NCBI GenBank assembly: GCA_029882675.1
Contig: JAOUKJ010000130.1
Span: 1 to 9,153, forward strand
Origin: Cyclobacteriaceae bacterium
GTDB lineage: Bacteria; Bacteroidota; Bacteroidia; Cytophagales; Cyclobacteriaceae
Direction: 5' to 3'
DNA: 9,153 nucleotides
Made by a program: the position numbers and the translations under genes
Notes under the pieces: model-generated
The model's database searches: none
The model's input: only the letters and a program-made list of their open reading frames with translations
What the model was told of the DNA's origin: nothing
In this document: piece by piece, positions 1 to 6,139 of the stretch
Position numbering within the stretch: the first letter of the stretch is position 1
Layout of the letters: each line of letters starts with the position of its first letter

Positions 1-181
1 GGGCTTTTGTGGGGATGATTTTTATCAGAATAATTGGTTAGAGAAGCAGAAAGGAAAGGGAGAATTAGAGAGCCGCAGGGAGGCAGAGAGGTAATGAGGC
101 AAGCAGGAAGGAGCCGTGAATTGGTCGGGTACTGTTGTTGCCTTTTTCTTTTCCACTATTTTTTTTCATTTTTGTATTGTT
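1..181. other. Noncoding left edge with purine-rich tract
   Basis: No convincing gene ends or starts here. Positions 41-120 are strongly purine-biased on the plus strand: 66 of 80 bases are A or G by my count. The tract has loose internal repetition of the type GAGGCAGAGAGG / GAGGCAAGCAGG. A 75-codon reading frame starting at 34 crosses the tract, but its translation is low-complexity Arg/Glu/Gly and overlaps the real lipoprotein gene in another frame, so I do not call it. The tract ends just before a T-rich stretch (about 141-180) that precedes the first gene. It could be a degenerate intergenic repeat or an mRNA leader; the sequence does not decide. Confidence 0.6.
135..164 (+). promoter_or_regulatory. 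Possible promoter for the lipocalin-like lipoprotein
   Basis: A TTG at 135-137 is followed after 19 bases by TATTTTTT at 157-164, which matches the Bacteroidota -7 consensus TAnnTTTG at seven of eight positions. Transcription would start near 170, leaving a very short leader before the ATG at 182. The area is T-rich, so a chance match is quite possible. Confidence 0.25.
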
Positions 182-607
182 ATGAAACAAAAAGCAAGCT
201 TGATCTCATTTTTAGCCCTGCCACTGGCCCTCATCGCCGGATTGCTCGCCATGGGCTGTGAAGAAGAACTGCCTACAAAAACCGAATTACTTACCGCTAT
301 GCCCTGGCAATACCAATCCACTTCTGCTGAAGGCACCGGAATGGACTCCGTACTGATTCATGGCTTTGACCTGACCTTTGAAGAATCAACACTGACCATA
401 AAGTCCGACAACACGACCAGCTGGACTTTAAAATCCAGCGTGATTGTAAATGGGGAGTGGATGTGGGAATCAAACGAAACGTCTCTGCAATACACTCAGG
501 AAGGGGCCTATCCCAAATACTGGATCGTGGATGAACTAACAGAAAGCACACTGAAAGTATCCTGGATAGAAGGCGCAGGAACAGTAGCACACGCTTTTAC
601 ACATTGA
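182..607 (+). CDS. Lipocalin-like small lipoprotein
   Basis: A 141-residue predicted lipoprotein. I chose the ATG at 182 over the in-frame ATG at 116 because the protein then begins with a textbook signal: MKQK, a hydrophobic stretch at about residues 6-24, then a lipobox ending in Gly25-Cys26. Cys26 is followed by three Glu, the kind of acidic residues that direct Bacteroidota lipoproteins to the cell surface (established for the lipoprotein export signal; inference here). The mature part fits the short lipocalin-like family common in this phylum: a KTELLTAMPWQ opening (residues 33-43), a central GEWMW segment (91-95) and the ending WIVDELTESTLKVSW (114-128), consistent with antiparallel beta-strands. 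The ligand is unknown. The next gene starts 106 bases downstream, past a hairpin, so co-transcription with the sulfatase is not evident. Confidence 0.8.
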   Translation: MKQKASLISFLALPLALIAGLLAMGCEEELPTKTELLTAMPWQYQSTSAEGTGMDSVLIHGFDLTFEESTLTIKSDNTTSWTLKSSVIVNGEWMWESNETSLQYTQEGAYPKYWIVDELTESTLKVSWIEGAGTVAHAFTH

Positions 608-624
608 ATAAATGAACAAATTGC

Positions 625-657
625 TTTTGAAGTGAAAACAGGGATATCACTTCAAAA
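625..657. repeat. Perfect 11-bp inverted repeat after the lipoprotein gene
   Basis: TTTTGAAGTGA (625-635) and TCACTTCAAAA (647-657) are exact reverse complements with an 11-base loop, starting 17 bases after the stop codon. The right arm runs into A7 rather than T, so on neither strand does a T-tract follow the stem and it is not a classical intrinsic terminator. It may be a 3'-end stability hairpin, a processing site or a dyad operator for the sulfatase gene downstream. Its right flank ACTTCAAAAAAA recurs after the second sulfatase gene. Confidence 0.6.
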
Positions 658-713
658 AAACAATTCACCGACCATTCAAAACATGATCAACCCCTTTATT
701 TTTAATTTCTAAA

Positions 714-2600
714 ATGAAAATGACAATCAACATATTCCGGGCACTTGCCATTCTATGCCTTATTATAATAATGGCCTTTATCCCCGTACGTAAAAACCAG
801 GAGGCTCCAGCCCCTGAGCGGCCAAACATTGTCTGGCTGGTGACGGAAGACAACTCCAAACACTACCTGAAACTCTATGATGAGGGTGGGGTGGCCATGC
901 CCAATATTGAGCGTCTGGCAGAACAAGGCATCGTTTTCAACCATGCTTTTTCACAGGCCGCCGTGTGTTCCGCTGCACGAAGTACGATCATCTCCGGTTG
1001 CTACGGGCCCCGCATTGGCGCCCAATATCATCGACGGATGGAGCGCGTGCCCATGCCTGAAGGTCTGGATATGTTCCCCACCTACCTGCGCAAAGCCGGG
1101 TATTATACCACCAACAACAGCAAGGAGGATTATAATATTATAAAAACAGCAGGCGTATGGGACGAATCGTCCAATAAGGCCAGTTATAAAAAACGGAAAC
1201 CCGGACAACCGTTCTTTCATGTACAAAACTTCGGCATTACACACGAAGGGCGGTTGCACTTCTCTAAAGAAGACATGCAAAACACTAAAACCAAAACTTC
1301 GCCGGATGATATGACGCCTTTTCCCTACCACCCCAATACACCTGCCTACCGTTATACCAATGCATTGTACCGTGATTTACACCAAAAGGCCGATGAGTCC
1401 ATGGGGCAGTTTATTAAGCAGCTCGAGGAAGAGGGACTCATGGAAAACACTTTTATCTTTTACTATGGAGATCATGGAGGCGTATTGCCCCGCAGCAAAG
1501 GTTATATCTATGAAAGCGGAGTGCATGTGCCGATGGTGGTGTATGTTCCGGAAAAATGGAAGCACCTTGTACCGATAGCCAAAGGCAGTCGTACAGATGC
1601 TTTTGTCCAGTTTACCGACCTGGCTCCCACTGTACTCAACCTGGCCGGTGTGGCCATTCCCGAACAGATTGATGGCAAGCCCTTTTTGGGTCAAGGAGTT
1701 TCAAAAGCTGATTTGGAAAAGCGAAACACCACATTCAGCTATGCCGACCGCTTCGATGAAAAATACGATATTGTGCGGGCTTTGCGCAAAGGGAATTTAA
1801 AATACATGCGTAATTATCAGCCCTTTAATATCGACGCCCTCTTCAATTTCTACCGGTATAAAATGCTGGCTTACCAGGAGTGGGCACAGATTTATCAGGA
1901 AGGCAAACTCAACGAAGTACAGCAGCAATTTTTCAAGCCCCGTACGCCTGAGGCCTTGTATGATCTTGAAAAAGATCCGCACGAAACCAACAACCTGGCA
2001 GGAGATCCTGCTTATGCTCTGGTATTAAAAGAACTCAGGAGTGAATTGCAACAGCAGGTAAAGTCCATGCCCGACCTGAGCTTTTTTCCGGAGTCTTATT
2101 TCCTGGAAAAAGGCCTTTCCAATCCGGTAAAATTTGGCCAGGACAACAAGGAATTAATTAGTGAACTGGTAGACATTGCCGACCTCTCTTTTCTGTCTTT
2201 TGACAAGGCAAAGAATGGTATTGAAAAAGCCTTAAGTTCAGACAATCCCTGGAAACGTTACTGGGGCCTGATTGTATGCACTACCTTTGGCGAACAGGCC
2301 CGGCCGTTCTTTAAAAAGGCAAAGGCGCTGTCGAAGAAAGACCCTGAAAATCTGGTGAAAGTGAGGGCCATGGAATTTCTGGCCCTGGCCACTAACAATA
2401 ACGTAGAGGCCGGCTTGTTGGGCACTTTGAAAAGCGCTAAAACAGAAACCGAGGCCAACCTGATTTTAAACACTGTGGCCCTGCTGGAGTCCGTGCGGGA
2501 CGATTTTAACCTGACCGTACCGGAAAATATTTTCGATAAATCCTGGACCGATAACCCCGATGATCTGGTGAACAGAAGGCTGGAATATGTAAATAAATAG
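714..2600 (+). CDS. Secreted S1-type sulfatase, CSAAR active-site variant
   Basis: A 628-residue formylglycine-dependent sulfatase, expected to hydrolyse sulfate esters, probably on glycans, in the periplasm or outside the cell. Residues 7-22 form a hydrophobic Sec-type signal without a lipobox. The sulfatase fold starts at PNIVWLVTEDN (38-47). Likely catalytic and metal residues are Glu45, Asp46, Cys85 (formylglycine precursor, in C-S-A-A-R, 85-89), Arg89, Lys137 (NSKEDY), His177 (THEGR), Asp253-His254 (GDHGG) and Lys262. The third motif position is Ala, where most family members have Pro; known maturases accept Pro or Ala. The usual sulfatase C-terminal segment YDLEKDPHETNNLAGDP is at 416-432. 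About 195 further residues look alpha-helical and HEAT-like (for example 509-528 and 543-560). ATG 714 is used; Met3 (720) is also possible. No subfamily or substrate is assigned. Confidence 0.9.
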   Translation: MKMTINIFRALAILCLIIIMAFIPVRKNQEAPAPERPNIVWLVTEDNSKHYLKLYDEGGVAMPNIERLAEQGIVFNHAFSQAAVCSAARSTIISGCYGPRIGAQYHRRMERVPMPEGLDMFPTYLRKAGYYTTNNSKEDYNIIKTAGVWDESSNKASYKKRKPGQPFFHVQNFGITHEGRLHFSKEDMQNTKTKTSPDDMTPFPYHPNTPAYRYTNALYRDLHQKADESMGQFIKQLEEEGLMENTFIFYYGDHGGVLPRSKGYIYESGVHVPMVVYVPEKWKHLVPIAKGSRTDAFVQFTDLAPTVLNLAGVAIPEQIDGKPFLGQGVSKADLEKRNTTFSYADRFDEKYDIVRALRKGNLKYMRNYQPFNIDALFNFYRYKMLAYQEWAQIYQEGKLNEVQQQFFKPRTPEALYDLEKDPHETNNLAGDPAYALVLKELRSELQQQVKSMPDLSFFPESYFLEKGLSNPVKFGQDNKELISELVDIADLSFLSFDKAKNGIEKALSSDNPWKRYWGLIVCTTFGEQARPFFKKAKALSKKDPENLVKVRAMEFLALATNNNVEAGLLGTLKSAKTETEANLILNTVALLESVRDDFNLTVPENIFDKSWTDNPDDLVNRRLEYVNK

Positions 2601-2659
2601 GGAAAAACCATTTTCCTGACCGCCATAGGTTAAAAAACAGGAATCAGGCTATTTTAATG

Positions 2660-2697
2660 CCTCGCTTTAAATGGGAACGAGGGTTTCTATTTTTTTG
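2660..2697 (+). terminator. Weak intrinsic terminator candidate after the first sulfatase
   Basis: CCTCG (2660-2664) can pair with CGAGG (2678-2682) across a 13-base loop, followed by a T-rich run at about 2684-2696. The stem is only 5 bp, but position and T-tract suit the end of the sulfatase transcript. A second small hairpin, GGAAAA/TTTTCC (2601-2606 with 2611-2616), sits immediately after the stop codon. Confidence 0.3.
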
Positions 2698-2725
2698 CTT
2701 TTTTATAACAAAAGCCCTATTTTTA
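2694..2725 (+). promoter_or_regulatory. Possible promoter for the unrecognised lipoprotein gene
   Basis: TTTG at 2694-2697 is followed after 20 bases by TATTTTTA (2718-2725), seven of eight matches to TAnnTTTG. Transcription would start near 2732, giving a leader of about 70 bases. It overlaps the T-tract of the putative terminator, so one of the two readings may be wrong. A 14-base AT-only palindrome, TTTTATTAATAAAA (2781-2794), lies in the leader eight bases before the start codon and might be a regulatory site or chance. Confidence 0.25.
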
Positions 2726-2802
2726 ATTCAAGATGAGGTCATTTAAAAAGTGTGTCGGCGGGATAGAGTTAAAGGCTTTCTTTTATTAATAAAATTACGG
2801 TA

Positions 2803-3519
2803 ATGGGTCGGCTGCTAATTATTTATTTTTTTCTTTTGCTGAGCATTTCATGCCGTGAAAAAGAGTATTGGCATTTTGATCTTATTGATCAATCAGGTAC
2901 TCCTTACCAATTCATACGGGTGAAGATACAAACCTCCGATAAATTTCTCACTCCCCCATACCAGGTCAGGATAAATAACGAAATGATGACCGCTTGTTAC
3001 CACGACTATCCCAACGACCAATGGGTCTTTAGAATTTCTGATAAATTAGGGCCTGGAGAATATGATGTGGAACTATGGAAAGCAGGAGAAAAACTCAGTA
3101 CTGCGGAGGATTTACTGTCTGTCAGCACCCTTGACCCTCAAAAAAGCTGGATGCCTTATTCCTCAGGTGATGTAGTGGATTGTGGTATCATTGTGGATCC
3201 GGCTTACCCCCTGTATGTAAATGATACATTGAGATGTATTGCTGTTGAGAATATAGTACAAGATACCTTCCACCGAAGAACCTGGGGTTATTTATTTGAT
3301 ACAAAAAACCAGGTGTTGTATACTGATTGTTCACCACAATATATCCTGGCGGCTTTTAATTTGAATGTTGGTGATTCTTTATTCCGGGAAGGTGAAGGTA
3401 TGAAGTGGTGGTTGACACCTGAATTTAAAACAGATACTATGATGAAGTTTAAGTATTCAAATGACTCCACAACGACCTTTGTTAAAGGTGTTGGTTGCCT
3501 TGATTGCAACTGGCTTTAG
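2803..3519 (+). CDS. Unrecognised lipoprotein between two sulfatase genes
   Basis: I do not recognise this 238-residue protein. It begins with a short lipoprotein-type signal: MGRLL, a hydrophobic run to about residue 13, then SIS-Cys17. Cys17 is followed by REKE, charged residues compatible with surface export. The mature part is rich in Tyr, Trp, Asp and Thr with alternating hydrophobic stretches (for example 20-45, 71-92, 122-150), suggesting an all-beta protein. Six Cys beyond the lipid-anchored one are present, including a C-terminal GCLDCNWL with two Cys three apart. No enzymatic motif is visible. By eye it is more AT-rich than the sulfatase genes on either side. It lies 202 bases after one and 126 bases before the other, so a role with sulfated glycans is only guilt by association. 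Start 2803 is supported by the immediate signal peptide. Confidence 0.75.
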   Translation: MGRLLIIYFFLLLSISCREKEYWHFDLIDQSGTPYQFIRVKIQTSDKFLTPPYQVRINNEMMTACYHDYPNDQWVFRISDKLGPGEYDVELWKAGEKLSTAEDLLSVSTLDPQKSWMPYSSGDVVDCGIIVDPAYPLYVNDTLRCIAVENIVQDTFHRRTWGYLFDTKNQVLYTDCSPQYILAAFNLNVGDSLFREGEGMKWWLTPEFKTDTMMKFKYSNDSTTTFVKGVGCLDCNWL

Positions 3520-3529
3520 CCATCTTTTT
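3511..3529 (+). terminator. Small hairpin plus T5 at the end of the lipoprotein gene
   Basis: TGGC (3511-3514) and GCCA (3519-3522) can pair around a TTTA loop that includes the stop codon, followed by TC and five T. The stem is very short; a neighbouring hairpin GTTGC/GCAAC (3494-3498 with 3506-3510) may contribute. This is a weak terminator candidate. Confidence 0.25.
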
Positions 3530-3579
3530 CTCTACTCAAATACTTTTGAAGCAACCTCATTTTAATTTGTCTGTTTATA

Positions 3580-3610
3580 TTTGATGCGTAAGTCCTTTTC
3601 AATATTTTTG
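3580..3610 (+). promoter_or_regulatory. Bacteroidota-type promoter for the second sulfatase
   Basis: TTTG at 3580-3583 and TATTTTTG at 3603-3610, separated by 19 bases, match the Bacteroidota primary-sigma consensus (TTTG near -33, TAnnTTTG near -7) exactly. Transcription would begin around 3616, leaving about 30 bases of A-rich leader without a Shine-Dalgarno sequence before the ATG at 3646, as usual in this phylum. A second exact -7 match, TATATTTG (3576-3583), overlaps the -33 element but has no good partner upstream. This is the best promoter call in the window. Confidence 0.55.
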
Positions 3611-3645
3611 AATTCATATGCGCTCAAAAAAAACAAAAAACCACT

Positions 3646-5217
3646 ATGACTAAAACCAACTTCCTGAATCTGTCTTTTTTCGTGCTTTTGGCCCTGACCT
3701 TTATTGCCTGTAACTCCGGCGGAAACACCAAAGAAACAACTATTACCGAAAATAAACCGGCCCTGCCCAACATCATCTTTATCTACCTCGATGATCTGGG
3801 TTATGGAGATGTGGGAAGTTATGGATCAACCGAACTGAAGACGCCCAACATTGACCGGCTGGCCAATGGAGGTGTACGGTTCACCAACGGATATGCTTCT
3901 TCAGCCACCTGCTCGCCCAGTCGCTATGCCCTGCTTACCGGGACTTACCCCTGGCGTAATAAGGACGCCAAAATCCTGCCCGGAACGGCCCCGTTACTCA
4001 TCGACACGGCCCAAATGACCATACCCCGTATGCTTCAGGCACAGGGTTACCATACCGGAGTAGTAGGCAAATGGCACATGGGCCTGGGTAGCGGCAACGT
4101 GGACTGGAACCAGCGAATAGCCCCGGGACCCAATGAAGTAGGCTTTGACTATTCCTATATCATGGCAGCTACACAAGATCGTGTGCCTACAGTCTACATA
4201 GAAGACGGCCACGTGGCCGGGCTCGATCCCAACGACCCCATCCAGGTCAGTTATAAAGAAAACTTTCCCGGCGAGCCCACAGGAAAAGACAATCCCGAAT
4301 TGCTGAAAATGAAATGGCACCACGGCCACAACAACAGCATCGTAAATGGGATACCCCGTATAGGGTTTATGAAAGGTGGAGAGGCCGCCAAATGGGTGGA
4401 TGAAGACATGGCTGATACCTTCCTGATCAGGGCGCAGAAATATATTGTTGCCCATAAAGAGGCCCCTTTCTTCCTTTACTACGCTTTACAACAACCCCAC
4501 GTGCCACGTACGCCACACCCAAGGTTTGCCGGTAAAACAGGTATGGGGCCGCGTGGTGATGCCATTGCCGAAGCAGACTGGTGTATAGGTGAATTCATCA
4601 ACACCCTTGAAAAAGAAGGCCTGCTTGAAAATACCCTCATCGTATTGTCCAGTGACAACGGACCGGTACTCAACGATGGATATCATGACGATGCCGAAGA
4701 AAAGATCGGAAAGCACACGCCATGGGGGCCACTCAGGGGCGGTAAATACAGCCTGTTTGAGGCAGGTACCCGTGTGCCTTTTATAGCCTACTGGAAAGGA
4801 AAAATAGAACCATCCGTTTCGGATGCCATGATCTCGCAAATTGATCTGTTTGCTTCACTGTCCAAACTAACAGGGAGTAGTGAAAGCAATCAGGACAGCA
4901 AAGAAATGCTGGATGTATTGATGGGTAAAAGTACGGAAGGAAGAGACGAGTTGATACTGGAGGCCACCACCCGCACGGCTTTCCGAAAAGGCGATTGGGC
5001 CATGATACCGCCCTATAAAGGACCGGCCGTGAATAAACAGGTGAATATTGAGCTGGGTAATGCGGAGGAATACCAGTTATATAACCTGCAGGATGATATA
5101 AACCAACAAAATAACCTGGCAGTAACCAAGCCGGACAAACTACAAGAAATGAAAACTGCTTTTGAGAAGATAAGGGGCATCGCTGATGACGATGTTGAAG
5201 CCCTGGAGTTGAAGTAG
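3646..5217 (+). CDS. Arylsulfatase (S1 family) lipoprotein, canonical CSPSR
   Basis: A 523-residue formylglycine sulfatase, predicted to cleave sulfate esters at the cell envelope. The signal peptide (hydrophobic residues 10-20) ends in a lipobox at Ala21-Cys22, so it is probably membrane-anchored. The sulfatase domain begins at PNIIFIYLDDLGYGD (41-55). The full canonical active site is visible: Asp49 and Asp50 (metal), Cys89 (formylglycine) in C-S-P-S-R with Arg93, Lys142 and His144 in GKWHMG, His285 in QPHVP, Asp337-Asn338 in SSDNGP, and Lys367 in RGGKYSLFEAGTRVPF. The family's C-terminal sub-domain ends with YNLQDDINQQNNLA (479-492). Length is normal. Activity needs a maturase (FGE or anSME), not encoded here. 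It has its own promoter and is not tightly linked to the gene before it. Substrate and subfamily are not assigned; sulfated marine or host glycans are possible. Confidence 0.93.
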   Translation: MTKTNFLNLSFFVLLALTFIACNSGGNTKETTITENKPALPNIIFIYLDDLGYGDVGSYGSTELKTPNIDRLANGGVRFTNGYASSATCSPSRYALLTGTYPWRNKDAKILPGTAPLLIDTAQMTIPRMLQAQGYHTGVVGKWHMGLGSGNVDWNQRIAPGPNEVGFDYSYIMAATQDRVPTVYIEDGHVAGLDPNDPIQVSYKENFPGEPTGKDNPELLKMKWHHGHNNSIVNGIPRIGFMKGGEAAKWVDEDMADTFLIRAQKYIVAHKEAPFFLYYALQQPHVPRTPHPRFAGKTGMGPRGDAIAEADWCIGEFINTLEKEGLLENTLIVLSSDNGPVLNDGYHDDAEEKIGKHTPWGPLRGGKYSLFEAGTRVPFIAYWKGKIEPSVSDAMISQIDLFASLSKLTGSSESNQDSKEMLDVLMGKSTEGRDELILEATTRTAFRKGDWAMIPPYKGPAVNKQVNIELGNAEEYQLYNLQDDINQQNNLAVTKPDKLQEMKTAFEKIRGIADDDVEALELK

Positions 5218-5245
5218 GAGTGAAAATGTTACGCTCCTACTTCAA
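5209..5245. repeat. Perfect inverted repeat enclosing the sulfatase stop codon
   Basis: TTGAAGTAGGAG (5209-5220) and CTCCTACTTCAA (5234-5245) are exact reverse complements, 12 bp, extendable in RNA by U-G and G-C pairs to 14 bp with a nine-base loop. The stop codon TAG (5215-5217) lies in the left arm. The right arm is followed by A rather than T, so it is not a standard intrinsic terminator. Its 3' flank ACTTCAAAAAAA is identical to that of the hairpin at 625-657. A role in mRNA 3'-end stability is the simplest guess. Confidence 0.65.
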
Positions 5246-5281
5246 AAAAAGGTGGGAAAATATTAAAGACCCTGGTAGGGG

Positions 5282-5335
5282 TAAAATTGTGTTGAGTTGT
5301 CTTCAGTTTATAAGGTAAAACTCAACGCAATTTTA
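5282..5335. terminator. 17-bp near-perfect hairpin between sulfatase and DUF2807 genes
   Basis: TAAAATTGTGTTGAGTT (5282-5298) pairs with AACTCAACGCAATTTTA (5319-5335), one U-G wobble (5290/5327) and 20 bases of loop. The stem has A-rich and T-rich ends and is followed by AATTTTAA, resembling a terminator that could work in both directions. It ends only 12 bases before the ATG at 5348. If it terminates sulfatase transcription, no room is left for a downstream promoter, so it may instead be a leader hairpin or attenuator of the DUF2807 gene. I found no good TTTG/TAnnTTTG pair between 5218 and 5347. Confidence 0.5.
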
Positions 5336-5347
5336 AATTTTAATATC

Positions 5348-6139
5348 ATGAAAATTCAGAAACTAGTCTTCGCAACCATTGGTTTTTTCTTTTTATCCTT
5401 CGTCTTTACTTCCTGCCAAAAAGAAGTATTTGGAATCCGGGGAGTGGGGCCCATCGTATCTCAGGAACTTGAAATGGAATATTTTGACGGAATAGACTTA
5501 CAAGGCGCCTTTGATGTAGTCATTATTCAAGGGACAGAACAATCTATAGTATTGGAAGGACAACAGAATATCATTGACAGGGTACAGACCAATATCATCA
5601 ATGACATTTGGGAAATAAAGCTCCGCCCTGCAGTGTATCGCCATTATGACCTCACTGTCAAAATCACTTCACCACATATGGATAAATTTCACCTTAGTGG
5701 TTCAGGGAAAATAGAAATTGAAGGATTTGACAATCTTGAAGTACTTGATGTAAATTTATCCGGTAGTGGTCAGATCATAAGTACAGGAACTCTCACCGTT
5801 TCCAATGAATCAAGTATCGCATTGTCTGGGAGTGGCGAGATAGATTTGGCCTTGTATACAAACAGCTTAGTATCCAATATTTCCGGATCCGGTAGCATAA
5901 ACTTTTCCGGTTCAGCCCGGGACATGGCACTGAAGATTTCCGGATCTGGAAATTACTATGCCTACCCTTTGGAATCTGAAAATTGTGAAGTGTCTATTAC
6001 AAGCTCCGGCAATGCCAGGGTATTTGCCAGCAATACATTAAAAGCCACAATAACAGGAAGTGGAAATATCAGGTATAAAGGACAACCGAATGTTACGACG
6101 AATATATCAGGTTCAGGAACCGTCAGGGCGGCAAATTAG
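5348..6139 (+). CDS. DUF2807 'head GIN' lipoprotein with SGSG beta-solenoid
   Basis: A 263-residue predicted surface lipoprotein. I chose the ATG at 5348 over the in-frame ATG at 5297 because the protein then starts MKIQKL with a hydrophobic run (7-20) and a lipobox FTS-Cys23; the longer form would bury this signal and start inside the hairpin arm. Cys23 is followed by QKE, close to the Q/K-acidic surface-export signal. The first part (44-110) is the GIN-type head with FDGIDLQGAFDVVIIQG. From residue 117 the motif SGSG or a close variant recurs at about 117, 138, 160, 179, 198, 219, 237 and 254, spacing about 17-22 residues, as expected for turns of a right-handed beta-solenoid. The family (annotated as putative auto-transporter adhesin, DUF2807) is widespread in Bacteroidota and largely uncharacterised; binding or envelope-stress roles are speculation. 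Length is typical. Confidence 0.88.
   Translation: MKIQKLVFATIGFFFLSFVFTSCQKEVFGIRGVGPIVSQELEMEYFDGIDLQGAFDVVIIQGTEQSIVLEGQQNIIDRVQTNIINDIWEIKLRPAVYRHYDLTVKITSPHMDKFHLSGSGKIEIEGFDNLEVLDVNLSGSGQIISTGTLTVSNESSIALSGSGEIDLALYTNSLVSNISGSGSINFSGSARDMALKISGSGNYYAYPLESENCEVSITSSGNARVFASNTLKATITGSGNIRYKGQPNVTTNISGSGTVRAAN

Noticed and set aside
297..590. 97-codon minus-strand open frame opposite the lipocalin-like gene
   Set aside because: The plus-strand frame has a textbook lipoprotein signal and family-like sequence; the antisense translation looks random.
951..1331. 126-codon minus-strand open frame inside the first sulfatase
   Set aside because: It is antisense to the active-site region of the sulfatase, with no signal peptide, domain or upstream promoter of its own.
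3994..4455. 153-codon minus-strand open frame inside the second sulfatase
   Set aside because: It lies wholly within a clearly conserved sulfatase reading frame, is rich in His, Val and Tyr from reverse-complemented codons and shows no family motif. It is a shadow of the real gene.
714..5217. A complete polysaccharide utilisation locus
   Set aside because: Two sulfatases and a receptor are present, but there is no SusD, glycoside hydrolase, polysaccharide lyase, sensor or maturase in the window, and the receptor reads from the opposite strand.
5297..5347. Upstream ATG giving a 280-residue DUF2807 protein
   Set aside because: It would add 17 residues before a well-formed lipoprotein signal and begin inside the left arm of the hairpin; the ATG at 5348 gives a normal signal peptide.
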